A stretch of DNA of 64,000 nucleotides from Spirochaetota bacterium (GCA_026398615.1 JAPLSN010000023.1:1-64000), one strand, 5' to 3'; positions 43,294 to 53,205 are shown, numbered from the stretch's first letter. A program made the numbers and translations. Notes: generated by a model from the letters alone, not told the origin.

Positions 43294-43740
43294 TCACTCG
43301 GAGAGTATACCGATCACCTCTTCTGGGGTCTTTGCGGCGAGCAGGGCCGCGCGTTTTTCCGTGCTCTTGAAAAGGATGCTGATCTCCGCCAGGAACTGGA
43401 GGTGCGGGCCGTTGCGGTCGGGAGGCGACAGGGTCAGGATGAAAATGCGGCAGGGTTCACCGTCGAGTGCGTCGAAGTCAACCGGATTGTCGGAGATGCC
43501 GACGAACGCGATCATTTCCCGGACCGAGGGAGTCTTCCCGTGCGGGATGGCAATGCCGTGCTTCATGCCCGTGGAAATCATCCGTTCGCGTTCGAAGACG
43601 CCGGCGAGCGCCTTGGCCTTGTCGGGTATCCTGCCCGTGGCGTGGAACAGGTCGACCATTTCCGAGATTATGGCCGCTTTCGTGGCTCCCTTCAGGTGAA
43701 GGGCGATGGAATCCCGCGTCAGGACGTTCGTGAGATGCAT
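43294..43740 (-). CDS. PTS EIIA component, PtsN/fructose type
   Basis: A 148-residue EIIA domain with the phosphorylated histidine His67 in HGIAIPHGKTPSV. No EIIB or EIIC partner is nearby, so a regulatory role (phosphorylation-dependent contacts, as for PtsN) is likely rather than sugar import. Start ATG 43740 gives MHLTNVLTRDSIAL, the family's usual beginning; no clear ribosome site. A second EIIA with a DNA-binding domain is at 57231. Confidence 0.88.
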   Translation of the reverse strand: MHLTNVLTRDSIALHLKGATKAAIISEMVDLFHATGRIPDKAKALAGVFERERMISTGMKHGIAIPHGKTPSVREMIAFVGISDNPVDFDALDGEPCRIFILTLSPPDRNGPHLQFLAEISILFKSTEKRAALLAAKTPEEVIGILSE

Positions 43741-43807
43741 GGGAGCGAGTGTACGGCCGCGCCGGCGAAAAGTCAACGAAAACGCCGGAAAGCCGCGGGT
43801 CGCCGGA

Positions 43808-45148
43808 TCAGATCGATTCGGCGTCGAGCGCGCCTTTCCATTTCCCCGACCGGAAATAGAGTATCCCCGCCGTGGCTGTCAGCAGGTTCGACGCGAACAT
43901 GGCTATCCAGATGCCCAGGGGTCCGATCTTCGTGAAAGCCGCGAGCGCGGTGGCGATCGGCACGCGGATCACCCAGAGCCTGAAGACGGCCAGGAACATG
44001 ATGATCCTGGTATCGCCCGCGCCCTGGAAAGCGCCGGTCGTGACGACATAGAGCCCGAAGGTCAGGAGGGACGGCGCCACGACCTTGAACATGAGGTCGC
44101 CGAGTTCGATGGCTCCGGGATCGTTCACGAAAAACCTGACGAGGTTCCCGCCGAAGATCATGGAGAGGACGAGGGGCGGGGTCATGAGGACGACGCAGAG
44201 GATGAGCCCGGCGGATACCACGCGCCCGACCCGGGCTTCGTCCCGCGCGCCGATGGCCTGGCCGGACAATGCCGCGGTGGCCGAGGAAATTCCCCTGGCC
44301 GGCATGTCGAAGAGCCCCATGATCCGCGACCCGATGCCGAAGGCCGCGATGGCCGAAGTCCCGAAGCCGTTGATGACGCCCTGGAGCACGGTGAAGCCCA
44401 GCGCGGACAGGCTTTCGCCGACGGAGGACGGCAGTCCAATCCTGATGAAGAGCCCGAGGGCGTCCCGGTCCGGTTTCATGGCGGACAGCCGGAGCTTGAG
44501 CCCGTTCTTTCCCCGGGCCAGGACCGAGTAGGAGAAAACGGACCCGGCCGCCTGGCTTGCCACGGTCGCGATGGCCGCACCCGGGACGCCGAGGCGGGGG
44601 AAGGGACCGATGCCGAAGATGAGGAGGGGATCGAGCGCCACGTTGACGACGATGGCCCCGAGGTGGATCCAGAACGGCGTCATGGAATCGCCCACGGCGC
44701 TGAACGAGGACTGGAGCACGAAGTACCCGAACATGAAGGGTATACCGAGGAAGATGATCCGCAGGTAATCGTACGCGTGGCGGAAGACCTCCTCCGGGGT
44801 CGCGAGCAGGCGCAGGATCCAGCCGGACGAAAAGAAGCCCAGCGCGGCGATGGCGATCGACGCGGCGATGAGGAGGGATGTCATCTGCCCCAGGTAGAAG
44901 TTCATCTTTTCCCCGTCGTTTCTGCCTTTCGACTGGGCGATGAGGGTCGTGCCCGCGCCCGACATGCCCATGCCGAATACTATGAGGAAGAAGACTATCG
45001 TGAAGGCGATGGATGGGGCCGATATCTCCGCCGCGCCCAGCTTGCCGAGGAAAAACGCGTCGGTCAGGTTGTACAGGGTTTCGAGGAAACTGCCCGCGAT
45101 GATGGGCAGGGCGATGGTCATGATGTCCCGGTACGGCCGGTCCTTCAC
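43808..45148 (-). CDS. MATE-family multidrug/cation antiporter
   Basis: A 446-residue protein with 12 predicted membrane helices in two similar halves, with the MATE patterns LETLYNLTDAFFLGKLGAAE, GVPGAAIATVASQ and VNDPGAIELGDLMFKV. These carriers expel organic cations or metabolites in exchange for Na+ or H+. The GTG start at 45148 overlaps the thrC stop (GTGA). Confidence 0.9.
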   Translation of the reverse strand: MKDRPYRDIMTIALPIIAGSFLETLYNLTDAFFLGKLGAAEISAPSIAFTIVFFLIVFGMGMSGAGTTLIAQSKGRNDGEKMNFYLGQMTSLLIAASIAIAALGFFSSGWILRLLATPEEVFRHAYDYLRIIFLGIPFMFGYFVLQSSFSAVGDSMTPFWIHLGAIVVNVALDPLLIFGIGPFPRLGVPGAAIATVASQAAGSVFSYSVLARGKNGLKLRLSAMKPDRDALGLFIRIGLPSSVGESLSALGFTVLQGVINGFGTSAIAAFGIGSRIMGLFDMPARGISSATAALSGQAIGARDEARVGRVVSAGLILCVVLMTPPLVLSMIFGGNLVRFFVNDPGAIELGDLMFKVVAPSLLTFGLYVVTTGAFQGAGDTRIIMFLAVFRLWVIRVPIATALAAFTKIGPLGIWIAMFASNLLTATAGILYFRSGKWKGALDAESI

Positions 45149-46416
45149 GGCCCGTTTCCGATGGCCCGCAGCAGCTCTCCGACCTCCGGTTCGATGAGGT
45201 GCGCGACGGGGCGGGGTTCGAGCGCGGCAGCGAGGGCGCGGGGGACTTCCGGCCGGACGCCGCAGGCGCGTTCCACCTCGTCGGCGTGCCGGGACGGATG
45301 GGAGACCCCGAACAGCGCGAAGTTCGAATCGTCGGACGCGCCCGCCCCGGCATGCGCGGCGACGGCTCGATAGGCGACCGCGGTCTCGGGATCGAGGAGC
45401 CGCCCGGTACGCCCGTACGCGAAGGCGATGGCTCCGGCTCGGTCGACCTCGCCGCAGGGCAGGAAGTCGATCATCGACCTGAGGACGCCCGGCGCCCCGG
45501 CCGCGAGCGCCTTGATCCTGTCGCGGTTTTCCGGATCGTCGGCGGGGAGTTCGTCCTTCCCGCCCGAGTCCGGGAAGATTCCGTCGGCCGCACCCGCGAA
45601 CGCGAAACCCGACGCCGGAACCCCCCATTTCCACGCGTAGAGCCCCGAGAGAAGGCTGCCGAAATTCCCGGCTGGAACGACATACCTGATATCGCCCGGC
45701 GAGACGCGTTTCAGCGACAGGAAGGCATACAGGCAACAGATCACCTGGGGGATGAGCCGCACGACGTTGGCGCTCGTGGCCGGCACGAGCGCGTGCGAGT
45801 TCGCCGCCTCGGGGTCGGCGAAGGCCTGGCGGACGATCCTGCGGCAGTCGTCGAGGTTCCCGCGGACGCCCAGAACGAGGACCCGGCCGCCGTTCGCCTC
45901 CATGAGCCCGGGATCGACGCCCCTGCACTCGGCGCCCGGGTAGAGCAGCACAGTCCGCACGCGCGGGGAATCCCGGAACGCATGCGCCGCAGCCGCGCCC
46001 GTATCGCCCGTCGTCGCCAGCAGGACGGTGGCGTTCGCGTTGCGCGCTTCCAGGATCGAATCGATGACAGAGGCCAGGAAAGCCATGCCGTAGTCCTTGA
46101 AACCGCGGGACGGTCCGGTGGAGAGGTCGATCAGGGTCACCTGCCCGTCCAGGATTTCGACCCCGGGCGCGAAGGTAAACGCCCGCTCGGCCACTCGGCC
46201 GGCTTCCACCGGGTTGAGTACATCGCCCAGGAGCGCGGCCGAAGCGCAGGTCGCGATTTCCCGGAAACTTTCCGATCCCGACAGGTGGTATGCCAATTCC
46301 TGGAGCACGGGATCGGACACGGGAATATAGAGGCCGCCATCGGCCGGGAACGCTGAAAGCGCGACATCGTGCAGGCTCGCGCGCGCGAAAGGATTGCGCG
46401 TACTCGTAAAGATCAT
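45145..46416 (-). CDS. thrC: Threonine synthase
   Basis: The 423-residue PLP enzyme converts O-phosphohomoserine to threonine. Seen: MIFTSTRNPFARASLHDVAL start, ADGGLYIPV, the PLP lysine in SRGFKDYGMAFLA, LLATTGDTGAAAAHAF, the phosphate-binding VVPAGNFGSLLSGLYA. GAGGAGG lies before ATG 46416. It is translationally coupled to the MATE gene. No other threonine genes (hom, thrB) are adjacent. Confidence 0.93.
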   Translation of the reverse strand: MIFTSTRNPFARASLHDVALSAFPADGGLYIPVSDPVLQELAYHLSGSESFREIATCASAALLGDVLNPVEAGRVAERAFTFAPGVEILDGQVTLIDLSTGPSRGFKDYGMAFLASVIDSILEARNANATVLLATTGDTGAAAAHAFRDSPRVRTVLLYPGAECRGVDPGLMEANGGRVLVLGVRGNLDDCRRIVRQAFADPEAANSHALVPATSANVVRLIPQVICCLYAFLSLKRVSPGDIRYVVPAGNFGSLLSGLYAWKWGVPASGFAFAGAADGIFPDSGGKDELPADDPENRDRIKALAAGAPGVLRSMIDFLPCGEVDRAGAIAFAYGRTGRLLDPETAVAYRAVAAHAGAGASDDSNFALFGVSHPSRHADEVERACGVRPEVPRALAAALEPRPVAHLIEPEVGELLRAIGNGP

Positions 46417-46600
46417 GAAAACGTCCTCCTCGGCCGGGCGGAGGTCGCCCGGTTCGATTTTTTCATGCGGTTCGGGCAGGGGATCGTTGCGCGAGTATCG
46501 CAAATTCGGCGCTTCGATGCAACCTGACGGAAAATTCGGGAAAGGCCCGCATCCGCAGTCAGTGATTGACGCCGCTTCGGCGCTCCGGTATGGTCGTACC

Positions 46601-47833
46601 ATGAAAATCTGGATCAAGCTCGCCATCGCGTCGGCGCTCGGCATCACGATCGGCCTCGTCCTGCCCGCCGGTTCGAAAGCCATAGAGCGGACTTTCGGCA
46701 CCATCACGGCCTTCGCGCTCGGATTCGGGCGCTACGCGCTCGTCCCCCTCCTCCTGTTTTCCATACCGGTGGCGGTTTACGAACTGTACGAAGACAGGAA
46801 ACTCGCGAAGACGGCATGGCACTCCACCGTGTTCGCCTTCGCTGCCGTGTGCGCGGCGGTCCTGGTCGGCGTGTTCGCCCCCATCCTCGTCAAGCCGGCC
46901 AGGATTCCGCTCGTGGCCGAAGCCGCCAGGCTCCCGACGGTACCTGGGCAGGAGGACATCATCCTCTCGCTCTTCCCTGGGAACGCGTTCCAGTCCATAA
47001 TCCTCGGCGGCGACTTCCTGCTGCCGCTCGTGATACTCGGCTTCGCCTTTGGCCTGGCGCTCACCCATGACAAGGTCCTTTCCAAACCCGTCGTCATGCT
47101 GTTCGATGCGCTGTCGCGCATCGTGTACCAGATCAACAGCTTCCTCGTCGAAGTGATCGCGGTGCTCGTGATACCGATCGCGGCCGCGGCCGCGTACGGG
47201 CAGCGCACCAGTTTCGCTTCTCCCGTATATCGCTCGCTCCTGCTCGTCGTGGCCATGGAAACCGTATTCATGGCTTTCGCCGTCCTGCCGCTCGTCATCT
47301 ACCTTGCCGGCGGCAAGAAGAATCCATTCCCCAGGATCTATGCGATGATCGGACCCGTCATCGCGGCAGCGGCCGGCGGGCAGGTTCTCTTTTCCATGGG
47401 CGCCCATCTCAGGCACGGCAAGGAAAACCTCGGCATCCGCCGCCGCGTGGGCACCGTCGCCATCCCGCTCGCCATCATTTTCGGCAGGGCGGGGACGGCC
47501 CTCATCACGTCCACCGCCTTCATCGTCGTGCTCGGCTCCTATTCCAACCTCGGCCTGTCGTTCGCGAGCGTATGGTGGGTCCTGACCACGGTGCCCTTCG
47601 TGATGATCCTGCTCGGCGCGGCCCCCGGCGCCGGGCCGGCGAGCGCGGTCATGGCCCTCTGCGCGATGTACGGCCGGGGCTTCGAATCAGGCTACCTGCT
47701 CGTCGTTCCCGTCGCCGTGCCGCTGGCTGCGTGCGCCGCTGCGCTGGACATCCTGACGGCCGGCACGGCCGCCTTCGTCGTCGCGGAATGGCAGGGCGCC
47801 AGGGTCGAACGCGATATCGCGCACTACATCTGA
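46601..47833 (+). CDS. Dicarboxylate/amino acid:cation symporter (GltP-like)
   Basis: A 410-residue membrane protein with eight or so helices and hairpin loops. It shows family features (PLLLFSIPVAVYELYED in helix 2, FGRAGTALITSTAFIVVLGSY replacing the usual NxDG-containing region, GAAPGAGPASAVMALCAMYG) but the classic NMDGT motif is altered, so the substrate may differ from glutamate or C4 acids. A TTGACG/TATGGT promoter lies just upstream, with a very short leader and no ribosome site. Confidence 0.8.
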   Translation: MKIWIKLAIASALGITIGLVLPAGSKAIERTFGTITAFALGFGRYALVPLLLFSIPVAVYELYEDRKLAKTAWHSTVFAFAAVCAAVLVGVFAPILVKPARIPLVAEAARLPTVPGQEDIILSLFPGNAFQSIILGGDFLLPLVILGFAFGLALTHDKVLSKPVVMLFDALSRIVYQINSFLVEVIAVLVIPIAAAAAYGQRTSFASPVYRSLLLVVAMETVFMAFAVLPLVIYLAGGKKNPFPRIYAMIGPVIAAAAGGQVLFSMGAHLRHGKENLGIRRRVGTVAIPLAIIFGRAGTALITSTAFIVVLGSYSNLGLSFASVWWVLTTVPFVMILLGAAPGAGPASAVMALCAMYGRGFESGYLLVVPVAVPLAACAAALDILTAGTAAFVVAEWQGARVERDIAHYI

Positions 47834-47923
47834 TCCGCCACCGTTCCGCAGGTTGTTGAAAAGCAGCTCGTTTCTCCAGAGGCCGAATCTGCCTCATCAT
47901 GCCTTCAAACCGATTCAAACCAG

Positions 47924-48893
47924 GTGGAAGTGCCCGGCACGAGATCGGGGTGGACCCTGATCAGCCGGGTCTCGAAGAACGTGACCTTCAAGGTCCTGGC
48001 CGAGGGTTACGTCAATTTCGGCTGCCGGGCCAACGCGTGTATCGACGGGGCCGGCGCGGGAGCCACGGGCTGGAAGGACAGGGCCAGGGTGGTCATCGCC
48101 GTGGCCGGTGTGGCGTCCTTCACCCGCTGGCTGGCGACGGACGAGGATGACGGGAAGATCCAGCGCACGGTGAGCGCTTCCGGCTGCCGACAAGGAATCA
48201 GGCTTGCCGCGCTGTTTCCCGCGGTAAATCGTCAGGGGCGAGGCGGACTTGATGGCAGGTGCCATCTACAGAGTCCCCCTATCCTCGGCGCCGGCATGGG
48301 CCTTGACGTCAACCGGGAATCGCCGATCCGCCTCGAAGCCGCATGGGCTCACAAGTTCGGTCTTTTCGTGGGTCCGGGCTCGACCCTGGGCACGGGCTAC
48401 AGGCTGCCGGTTTTCGCTTCCCGGCAGCCCGCCAGGATCCGCCTTTCCGGGCTCGCGTCCCTGGATCATGGAAATGTCTTCCCGTGCCCTGTTCAACGAC
48501 AGGATCCTGGTTGTCATGGAAACCACGAAAGTCAGCACGGAGGTTTCCCTGGAATACGGCGGCGTCTCAGTCAGGAGCGCGACCGACCCGGTCAACGACC
48601 GCATCACCCTGACCCGGGATGACGATCACAAGGTCGCCGCCTTCTTTCTGAATGGCGCGCTCGAATACGCGAACCTTTTCGAGTTTTCCAAATATTTCGA
48701 ATTGTCCGATTCGATGTCCCTGCTATTCGGACTGCTGAATGAACTCGGATGGTCGGAGGAAATAGCGGAAGGCATTGCGTTGAGGATCGGCGTTGAAACC
48801 GACCTTCTCGGTTCATCCCTATTGTATAAACTGGATATCGCGCCGATTGTCGGGCATGGTTTGTCCTTGAACTTGTCATTCATTCTGGAGTAG
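47924..48893 (+). pseudogene. Probable decayed outer-membrane-type gene in a gene-poor stretch
   Basis: From 47924 to about 48480 one frame reads with amphipathic strand-like segments (SRVSKNVTFKVLAEGYVNFG, GMGLDVNRESPIRLEAAWA); from 48468 to 48893 a second frame continues in the same style (TEVSLEYGGVSVRSATD, LRIGVETDLLGSSLLYKLD, ending LSLNLSFILE). One frameshift near 48470 would join them into a beta-barrel-like protein of about 320 residues. No family was recognised with certainty and no ribosome site is visible. From 47834 to 49097 no other gene is supported; a minus-strand stretch at 48899-49090 (MAIGGAIAIEADRVMPYETS) is unrecognised. Confidence 0.35.
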
Positions 48894-49097
48894 GCGGTTC
48901 ATTTTCGTGTCGGTATGGCTTGAAGCGGTCGATCCTGCGCTTGAGTGCGGCTCCCCGCCTTGCTCCCGACTTGAAGGATTCCTGGACTGTTCCCGAAGGT
49001 CTCGGCCATGGCGCGGTCGGTTTTTTCCAGCGAGGTTTCGTATGGCATGACCCGGTCAGCTTCAATGGCGATCGCACCGCCGATCGCCATCGTACGT

Positions 49098-50342
49098 TCA
49101 GGGGATGATGTCGACGCTCACGTCGTTGATATCGTTCCCGATGACGTAGCTGATCTCGGTATCCTCCAGCTCGCACGGACCCGAGCCGCCGATGCGCATG
49201 TCGATCAATGAATTGATCGAACTGGTGGTGTATACGGGTCGATACGCGACATCCCAGCCTTCGCCCGGGTACAGGGTGTAATCCCAGAGATTGCCCGAAA
49301 AGTCCACCTGGGGGAGGCTGCTGAAGACATAGCCTCTCCTGCCGTCGTTGTCGGTGAATTCAAGGACGCAGAAGGTGGAGCCCGCGGGGGAATTGAACGA
49401 GATGGTCCCGGTAGCCTGGTCCCATCCGTCGCTGTCGATATCCACGGTTTCGGTCGGAGCAGTCGTCGGCGCCGCCGGAAGCTGTACACTCGCCCCGTGA
49501 GCCGTCGATTTCCCGAGATGCATCATGAACGACGTGAAATCCGCCACGGGCGAATCCGCCGCCAGCACCACGTTTTTCCAGATGATGGGGTGGTCGTCGG
49601 GGTTGTAGACCTGGATATCCACGCTGGTTCCACTCGCTATCCCGCCGCTCGCGTAATCCGGTATGTTGTGGAAGGGACCCAAATCCAGCTCGGCCGAGAA
49701 CAGGTCGTCGAGTAAGCCGTTCACCGTGACGGTATCATCGCTCTCATCGGCCAAGTCGATATTTATGTCACTGCTGAGGTCCAAGCGGTAATATTGCATG
49801 ATGGGCGTCGTATGGGAGTCATCGCTGTACTTGAGGGCCACAATGCAGTCGGAGCCGTAGGTGTAGGTCTGGAAACTCGCGGCGGCGCCCAGGTCTTCGG
49901 TCATGTACCTGCCTTCGAGCGCATTCGTGCAGAAGCCGTACAGGTGCGGATTGGCCCCCTTCACGAACTGGAAAACCACCGTCACCGTCTTCGCGGGATT
50001 GGAAGCGAAATCCTGCGGATCCAGGTAGATGTTGTAGCGCGGATTGGCCGCCGGGTTCAGGGATACTTCCTGGACGCCCCAGAACGCGTACAGCAGGCCC
50101 TTGTTCGCGAAAATCTTCCCGGTGACCGTCGCGTCGTCGGCATAGGTGAACCTGAAGTCCCCGTCGGCGTCGGTCAGGGTGACGCGGTCCGCGATCTGCA
50201 CGAAGGCGGACGGGATGCCCGAACCGGTGATACCGTCCCGGACCTGGCCGCCTATCGTGAATGACTCAGGCGCGTCCGAACCCGGATCCGGACAGGAGGA
50301 AAACAACAAGGGAATCATGAATAACAAATAACGAGTACGCAT
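49098..50342 (-). CDS. Lipoprotein with carboxypeptidase-regulatory-like domain
   Basis: A 414-residue exported protein with a lipoprotein signal (MRTRYLLFMIPLLFSSC), then a CarboxypepD_reg-like beta sandwich (FTIGGQVRDGITGSGIPSAF, TDADGDFRFTY), followed by about 300 residues rich in Asp, Thr and aromatic residues of no recognised family. Likely surface-exposed or periplasmic; function unknown. A promoter with 17-base spacing is at 50466-50494. Confidence 0.7.
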   Translation of the reverse strand: MRTRYLLFMIPLLFSSCPDPGSDAPESFTIGGQVRDGITGSGIPSAFVQIADRVTLTDADGDFRFTYADDATVTGKIFANKGLLYAFWGVQEVSLNPAANPRYNIYLDPQDFASNPAKTVTVVFQFVKGANPHLYGFCTNALEGRYMTEDLGAAASFQTYTYGSDCIVALKYSDDSHTTPIMQYYRLDLSSDINIDLADESDDTVTVNGLLDDLFSAELDLGPFHNIPDYASGGIASGTSVDIQVYNPDDHPIIWKNVVLAADSPVADFTSFMMHLGKSTAHGASVQLPAAPTTAPTETVDIDSDGWDQATGTISFNSPAGSTFCVLEFTDNDGRRGYVFSSLPQVDFSGNLWDYTLYPGEGWDVAYRPVYTTSSINSLIDMRIGGSGPCELEDTEISYVIGNDINDVSVDIIP

Positions 50343-50465
50343 GGCCGCCCCCCCTTCCCCGTCGAGCCCTGGAATTCGGGGAGTTCGTGTGGCATGGTGG
50401 CTTGTCGCGATGCGCCGCTTGTCGGACTCCGGGTGACGAAAGGCTCGGCAAGGCAAATCAACAAT

Positions 50466-50494
50466 AGTGTATCGCAGTTAAGTTCTCAAAACAA
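50466..50494 (-). promoter_or_regulatory. Promoter of the lipoprotein gene
   Basis: The minus strand has TTGTTT (50489-50494), 17 bases, TACACT (50466-50471), about 125 bases before the lipoprotein ATG. The rest of the 385-base gap up to the tRNA contains only the tRNA promoter; no gene was recognised in it. Confidence 0.5.
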
Positions 50495-50624
50495 GGAGCG
50501 GGAAAACCAACCGGAATCCCGCTTTGGCCGATTCTCCGGCTCGAAGCGGCGGATCGGGGCAGGGCGTGCACTGGTCGCGTTTTATTCGTCCGGCAGCTGC
50601 CCGCCGATCCCGGGACCCGCTCAC

Positions 50625-50653
50625 TTGAAAAAATCGTGCATTGGTGATAGGCT
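50625..50653 (+). promoter_or_regulatory. tRNA-Arg promoter
   Basis: TTGAAA (50625-50630), 17 bases, TAGGCT (50648-50653), followed 75 bases later by the tRNA. A plausible sigma-70 promoter for the single-tRNA transcript. Confidence 0.5.
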
Positions 50654-50727
50654 ATGCATTGCGGGCGCGGCAAGTGCTTTCCCGGCATGTTTTTACATTG
50701 GGGAAAGCGTACGAGCCCGATCGGATC

Positions 50728-50801
50728 GGTCCAGTAGCTCAGCAGGATAGAGCGGCTGCCTCCTAAGCAGCAGGTCGGGGGTTCGATTCCCTCCTGGGTC
50801 A
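50728..50801 (+). tRNA. tRNA-Arg (anticodon CCU)
   Basis: A full cloverleaf: acceptor GGTCCAG with CTGGGTC (two G-U pairs), D stem GCTC/GAGC, anticodon stem GCTGC/GCAGC around CTCCTAA with anticodon CCT, variable AGGTC, and T arm GGGGG-TTCGATT-CCCTC. The discriminator is A; CCA is not encoded. It reads the AGG arginine codon. Confidence 0.95.
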
Positions 50802-50803
50802 AT

Positions 50804-50840
50804 GAAAAGAACGCCGTCCACGGGGGACGGCGTTCTTTTC
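50804..50840. terminator. Bidirectional terminator after tRNA-Arg
   Basis: GAAAAGAACGCCGTCC (50804-50819) and GGACGGCGTTCTTTTC (50825-50840) form a perfect 16-base-pair stem with a five-base loop and T-rich end. It ends the tRNA transcript and, on the other strand, the cyclase gene. Confidence 0.92.
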
Positions 50841-50877
50841 ATGTGGCCGCGGCGGATGCTCCGCCGACGATGCATGA

Positions 50878-53205
50878 TCAACCGGGCGTCGAGGATCCTT
50901 CTTCCTTGGGGGGCGCCAGGCGTTCGCGCCGTTCACGTTCTTCGACGAGCTTTTCCAGTTCGGCGTAGGGGTCGACGGACACTTCGTCCCAGCCCCTGCG
51001 CATGTCATCGAGGTAGCCCTGGAGTTCGTCGGTCCGGCGCTTGACCGCATCGATGGCGGTCTGGTCGCCCGAATCCGGCAGGGTTTTGAGCCGGGCCATG
51101 TCGATCTGCATCTGCTTGAGGGCGTTCACGGACGACTTGAGCCTGAGCCTCACCACTTCGCGCTGGTCTTCGAGGTCCTTGCAGGCCTTCTGCTGCTTTT
51201 CGATCTCGCCGACCGACTTTTCATATTCCCTGCGCAAGGATGGATTGTCGGACTCGGAGAGTCTCCGGGAAAGCTCCGCCTTGTCCTTTTCCAGGTCGCC
51301 CAGCGGGATCGCGTCGATGATGCGGTCTATCTCGTTGGCCGACTGCGTGAGCAGCTTTACCTGGCCCACGTACTCTTCGAGCTGGGGAGCCAGGTCCGGG
51401 TCGTATGCCGGGTCCTTCTTTTTCAGACCCTTCACCTGCGAGACGATGGCGTCCCTGGCAGCGCGCGCTTCCGCGTAGAGCGCTGCATACCTGCCCATGG
51501 ATTCCGTCTCGGCGCGGACGGTGTCCCTGTTGCGGAAGAAACCGCGACTTCCGCCGGAATGGCCAAGGCTGTCGAAGAAGCGGCGCTCGAGGCTGCCTTT
51601 CGTGAAGCGGTAGGTGATCAGGTGGGATATCCATCCGATGACCATGATGCCCGACGGGATGGCGGCCCAGAGGAATTCGGGGCTCGTCACGAGGTTGATG
51701 AGGAACAGGAGGAAGGGGACGGTCAGGGTGCTCGCGGTGTGGTGGACGATCGAGTCCTTGACGCGGTTCAACTTCTTGTAGAGGTCGAGCTGGTTCCCGT
51801 CCAGGGCGGGCAGGCGCTCCAGTTCCCTGCGCTTGGCCGCATGGCGGAAGGCGGCCGCGATGTTGGACACGACGCCGATGCCCCACGCGGCCGTCACGAT
51901 GGCCGCCCAGGGGAAGGCGGTCGCGGTCGTCAGGTTGAGGAACCAGAGCAGGGCGTTGACGCCGAGGAACGACGCGATATTGCCGACGAGGCCCGCCTTG
52001 ACCCTGCGCTCGTTGGTGGCGACGGCCGTCTTGTATTCCTCGAAGTCCCTCGACAGGGCTTCCTTGCCCGGCTTGAAGTAATCCGATCCCGACAGGTCCC
52101 TGTCCCATTTTCCCGTCTCGAGCTCGCGGTCCTGACGCTTGAGTTCGAACCTGGCCGCGGCGCGCTCGAAGCGCTGGCGCATCCGTTCGGACCGGTATCC
52201 GTGCCGGCCGCCGTCGTGACGGTCCCATTCGTGCACGCCGCGTTCGATGGCCCCGACGATGCCTTCCACCGCCGAACTCACCTCCCGGCCGATCCCGCGT
52301 GCGAGTTCGCTGGAATCGGAATCCTGGGAATTGAACCCGTAGTCCTCGACGGGCCGCTTCTTGATGATGAGGCCCTGGTCGGCCATCGTGGCGATGACTT
52401 CCTGCGCTTCCACGCCGTACTCGCCGTACTTGGCCAGGGCTTCCTGGACCGACATCCGGCGGCCGGCTGCCTTGATGTCGGCGAGGATGGCCCTGCGGAT
52501 TTCGGCGATGACGTCGGCGGATCCTTCGGGCGTGTAGGAACGATCCGCTTCCGGGCTACCCGCCATGGCGGGAGCCGACGGTATCGCGGGCGGAACCGGT
52601 ATCCCGCTTCCGGCTTCGTCGCCGTCGAGGTAGGTTCCCGGTTTGTAGCCGGGGCGGGGTTTGTCGCGATTGGGATCGAAATCGACGTTGGGCGTCGTGA
52701 TCTCGTAGGCATGCACTTCCTTGGTGATGTTCTTGAGGGACACCTTGCCGAGCTTGGCCGCGGCGAAATCGAGCTTGTTCAGGACCTGGTTGTAGACGTC
52801 CTGGGAAAAGCAGATGCAGCCGGGATGGGCGAGCGACTGGAGCCTGGCCGCGATGTTGATACCTTCGCCGAGGGCGTCGTTTTCGAAAAAGTAAATGTCA
52901 CCCAGGTGGATGCCGATGCGGACGAGGAGCGGGAGGTCGGGGTTTTCCTTGTTATGGACATAGAGCTTGTCCTGGACTTCGAGGGCGCTCTGGAGCGCTT
53001 CGACGGTGTTCCTGAAATCGATGAGGAACGCGTCGCCGATGGTCTTGATGACGGTGCCGTGGTGGCGTTGGACGATCTCCGTTATGAGGGCGTTGTGGAT
53101 GTGAAGGAGCTTGAGAGTGCCGGTCTCATCCTTTTCCATCATGCGGGAGAAACCCGCGATGTCGGTGTACATGATGGCGGCGAGCCTGTAGTCCTTCTGT
53201 TCCAT
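50878..53205 (-). CDS. Class III nucleotide cyclase with two 2TM modules and C-terminal coiled coil
   Basis: A 775-residue protein. Residues 1-180 are a class III adenylate/guanylate cyclase domain with metal aspartates Asp15 (YTDIAGFSR) and Asp58 (KTIGDAFLIDF), and Asn117/Arg121 in EGINIAARLQ. A proline-rich linker and a small helical domain (about 235-285) follow, then two 2TM-type membrane hairpins (SFLGVNALLWFLNL and TVPFLLFLINLV) and a long charged C-terminal coiled coil (about 590-765). Cyclase at the N-terminus with 2TM repeats after it is an unusual order. It may make cAMP near the membrane; the Crp/Fnr-type site at 19757 is a conceivable output. ATG 53205 is chosen; ATG 53217 is possible. 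Neither has a clear ribosome site. Confidence 0.8.
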   Translation of the reverse strand: MEQKDYRLAAIMYTDIAGFSRMMEKDETGTLKLLHIHNALITEIVQRHHGTVIKTIGDAFLIDFRNTVEALQSALEVQDKLYVHNKENPDLPLLVRIGIHLGDIYFFENDALGEGINIAARLQSLAHPGCICFSQDVYNQVLNKLDFAAAKLGKVSLKNITKEVHAYEITTPNVDFDPNRDKPRPGYKPGTYLDGDEAGSGIPVPPAIPSAPAMAGSPEADRSYTPEGSADVIAEIRRAILADIKAAGRRMSVQEALAKYGEYGVEAQEVIATMADQGLIIKKRPVEDYGFNSQDSDSSELARGIGREVSSAVEGIVGAIERGVHEWDRHDGGRHGYRSERMRQRFERAAARFELKRQDRELETGKWDRDLSGSDYFKPGKEALSRDFEEYKTAVATNERRVKAGLVGNIASFLGVNALLWFLNLTTATAFPWAAIVTAAWGIGVVSNIAAAFRHAAKRRELERLPALDGNQLDLYKKLNRVKDSIVHHTASTLTVPFLLFLINLVTSPEFLWAAIPSGIMVIGWISHLITYRFTKGSLERRFFDSLGHSGGSRGFFRNRDTVRAETESMGRYAALYAEARAARDAIVSQVKGLKKKDPAYDPDLAPQLEEYVGQVKLLTQSANEIDRIIDAIPLGDLEKDKAELSRRLSESDNPSLRREYEKSVGEIEKQQKACKDLEDQREVVRLRLKSSVNALKQMQIDMARLKTLPDSGDQTAIDAVKRRTDELQGYLDDMRRGWDEVSVDPYAELEKLVEERERRERLAPPKEEGSSTPG

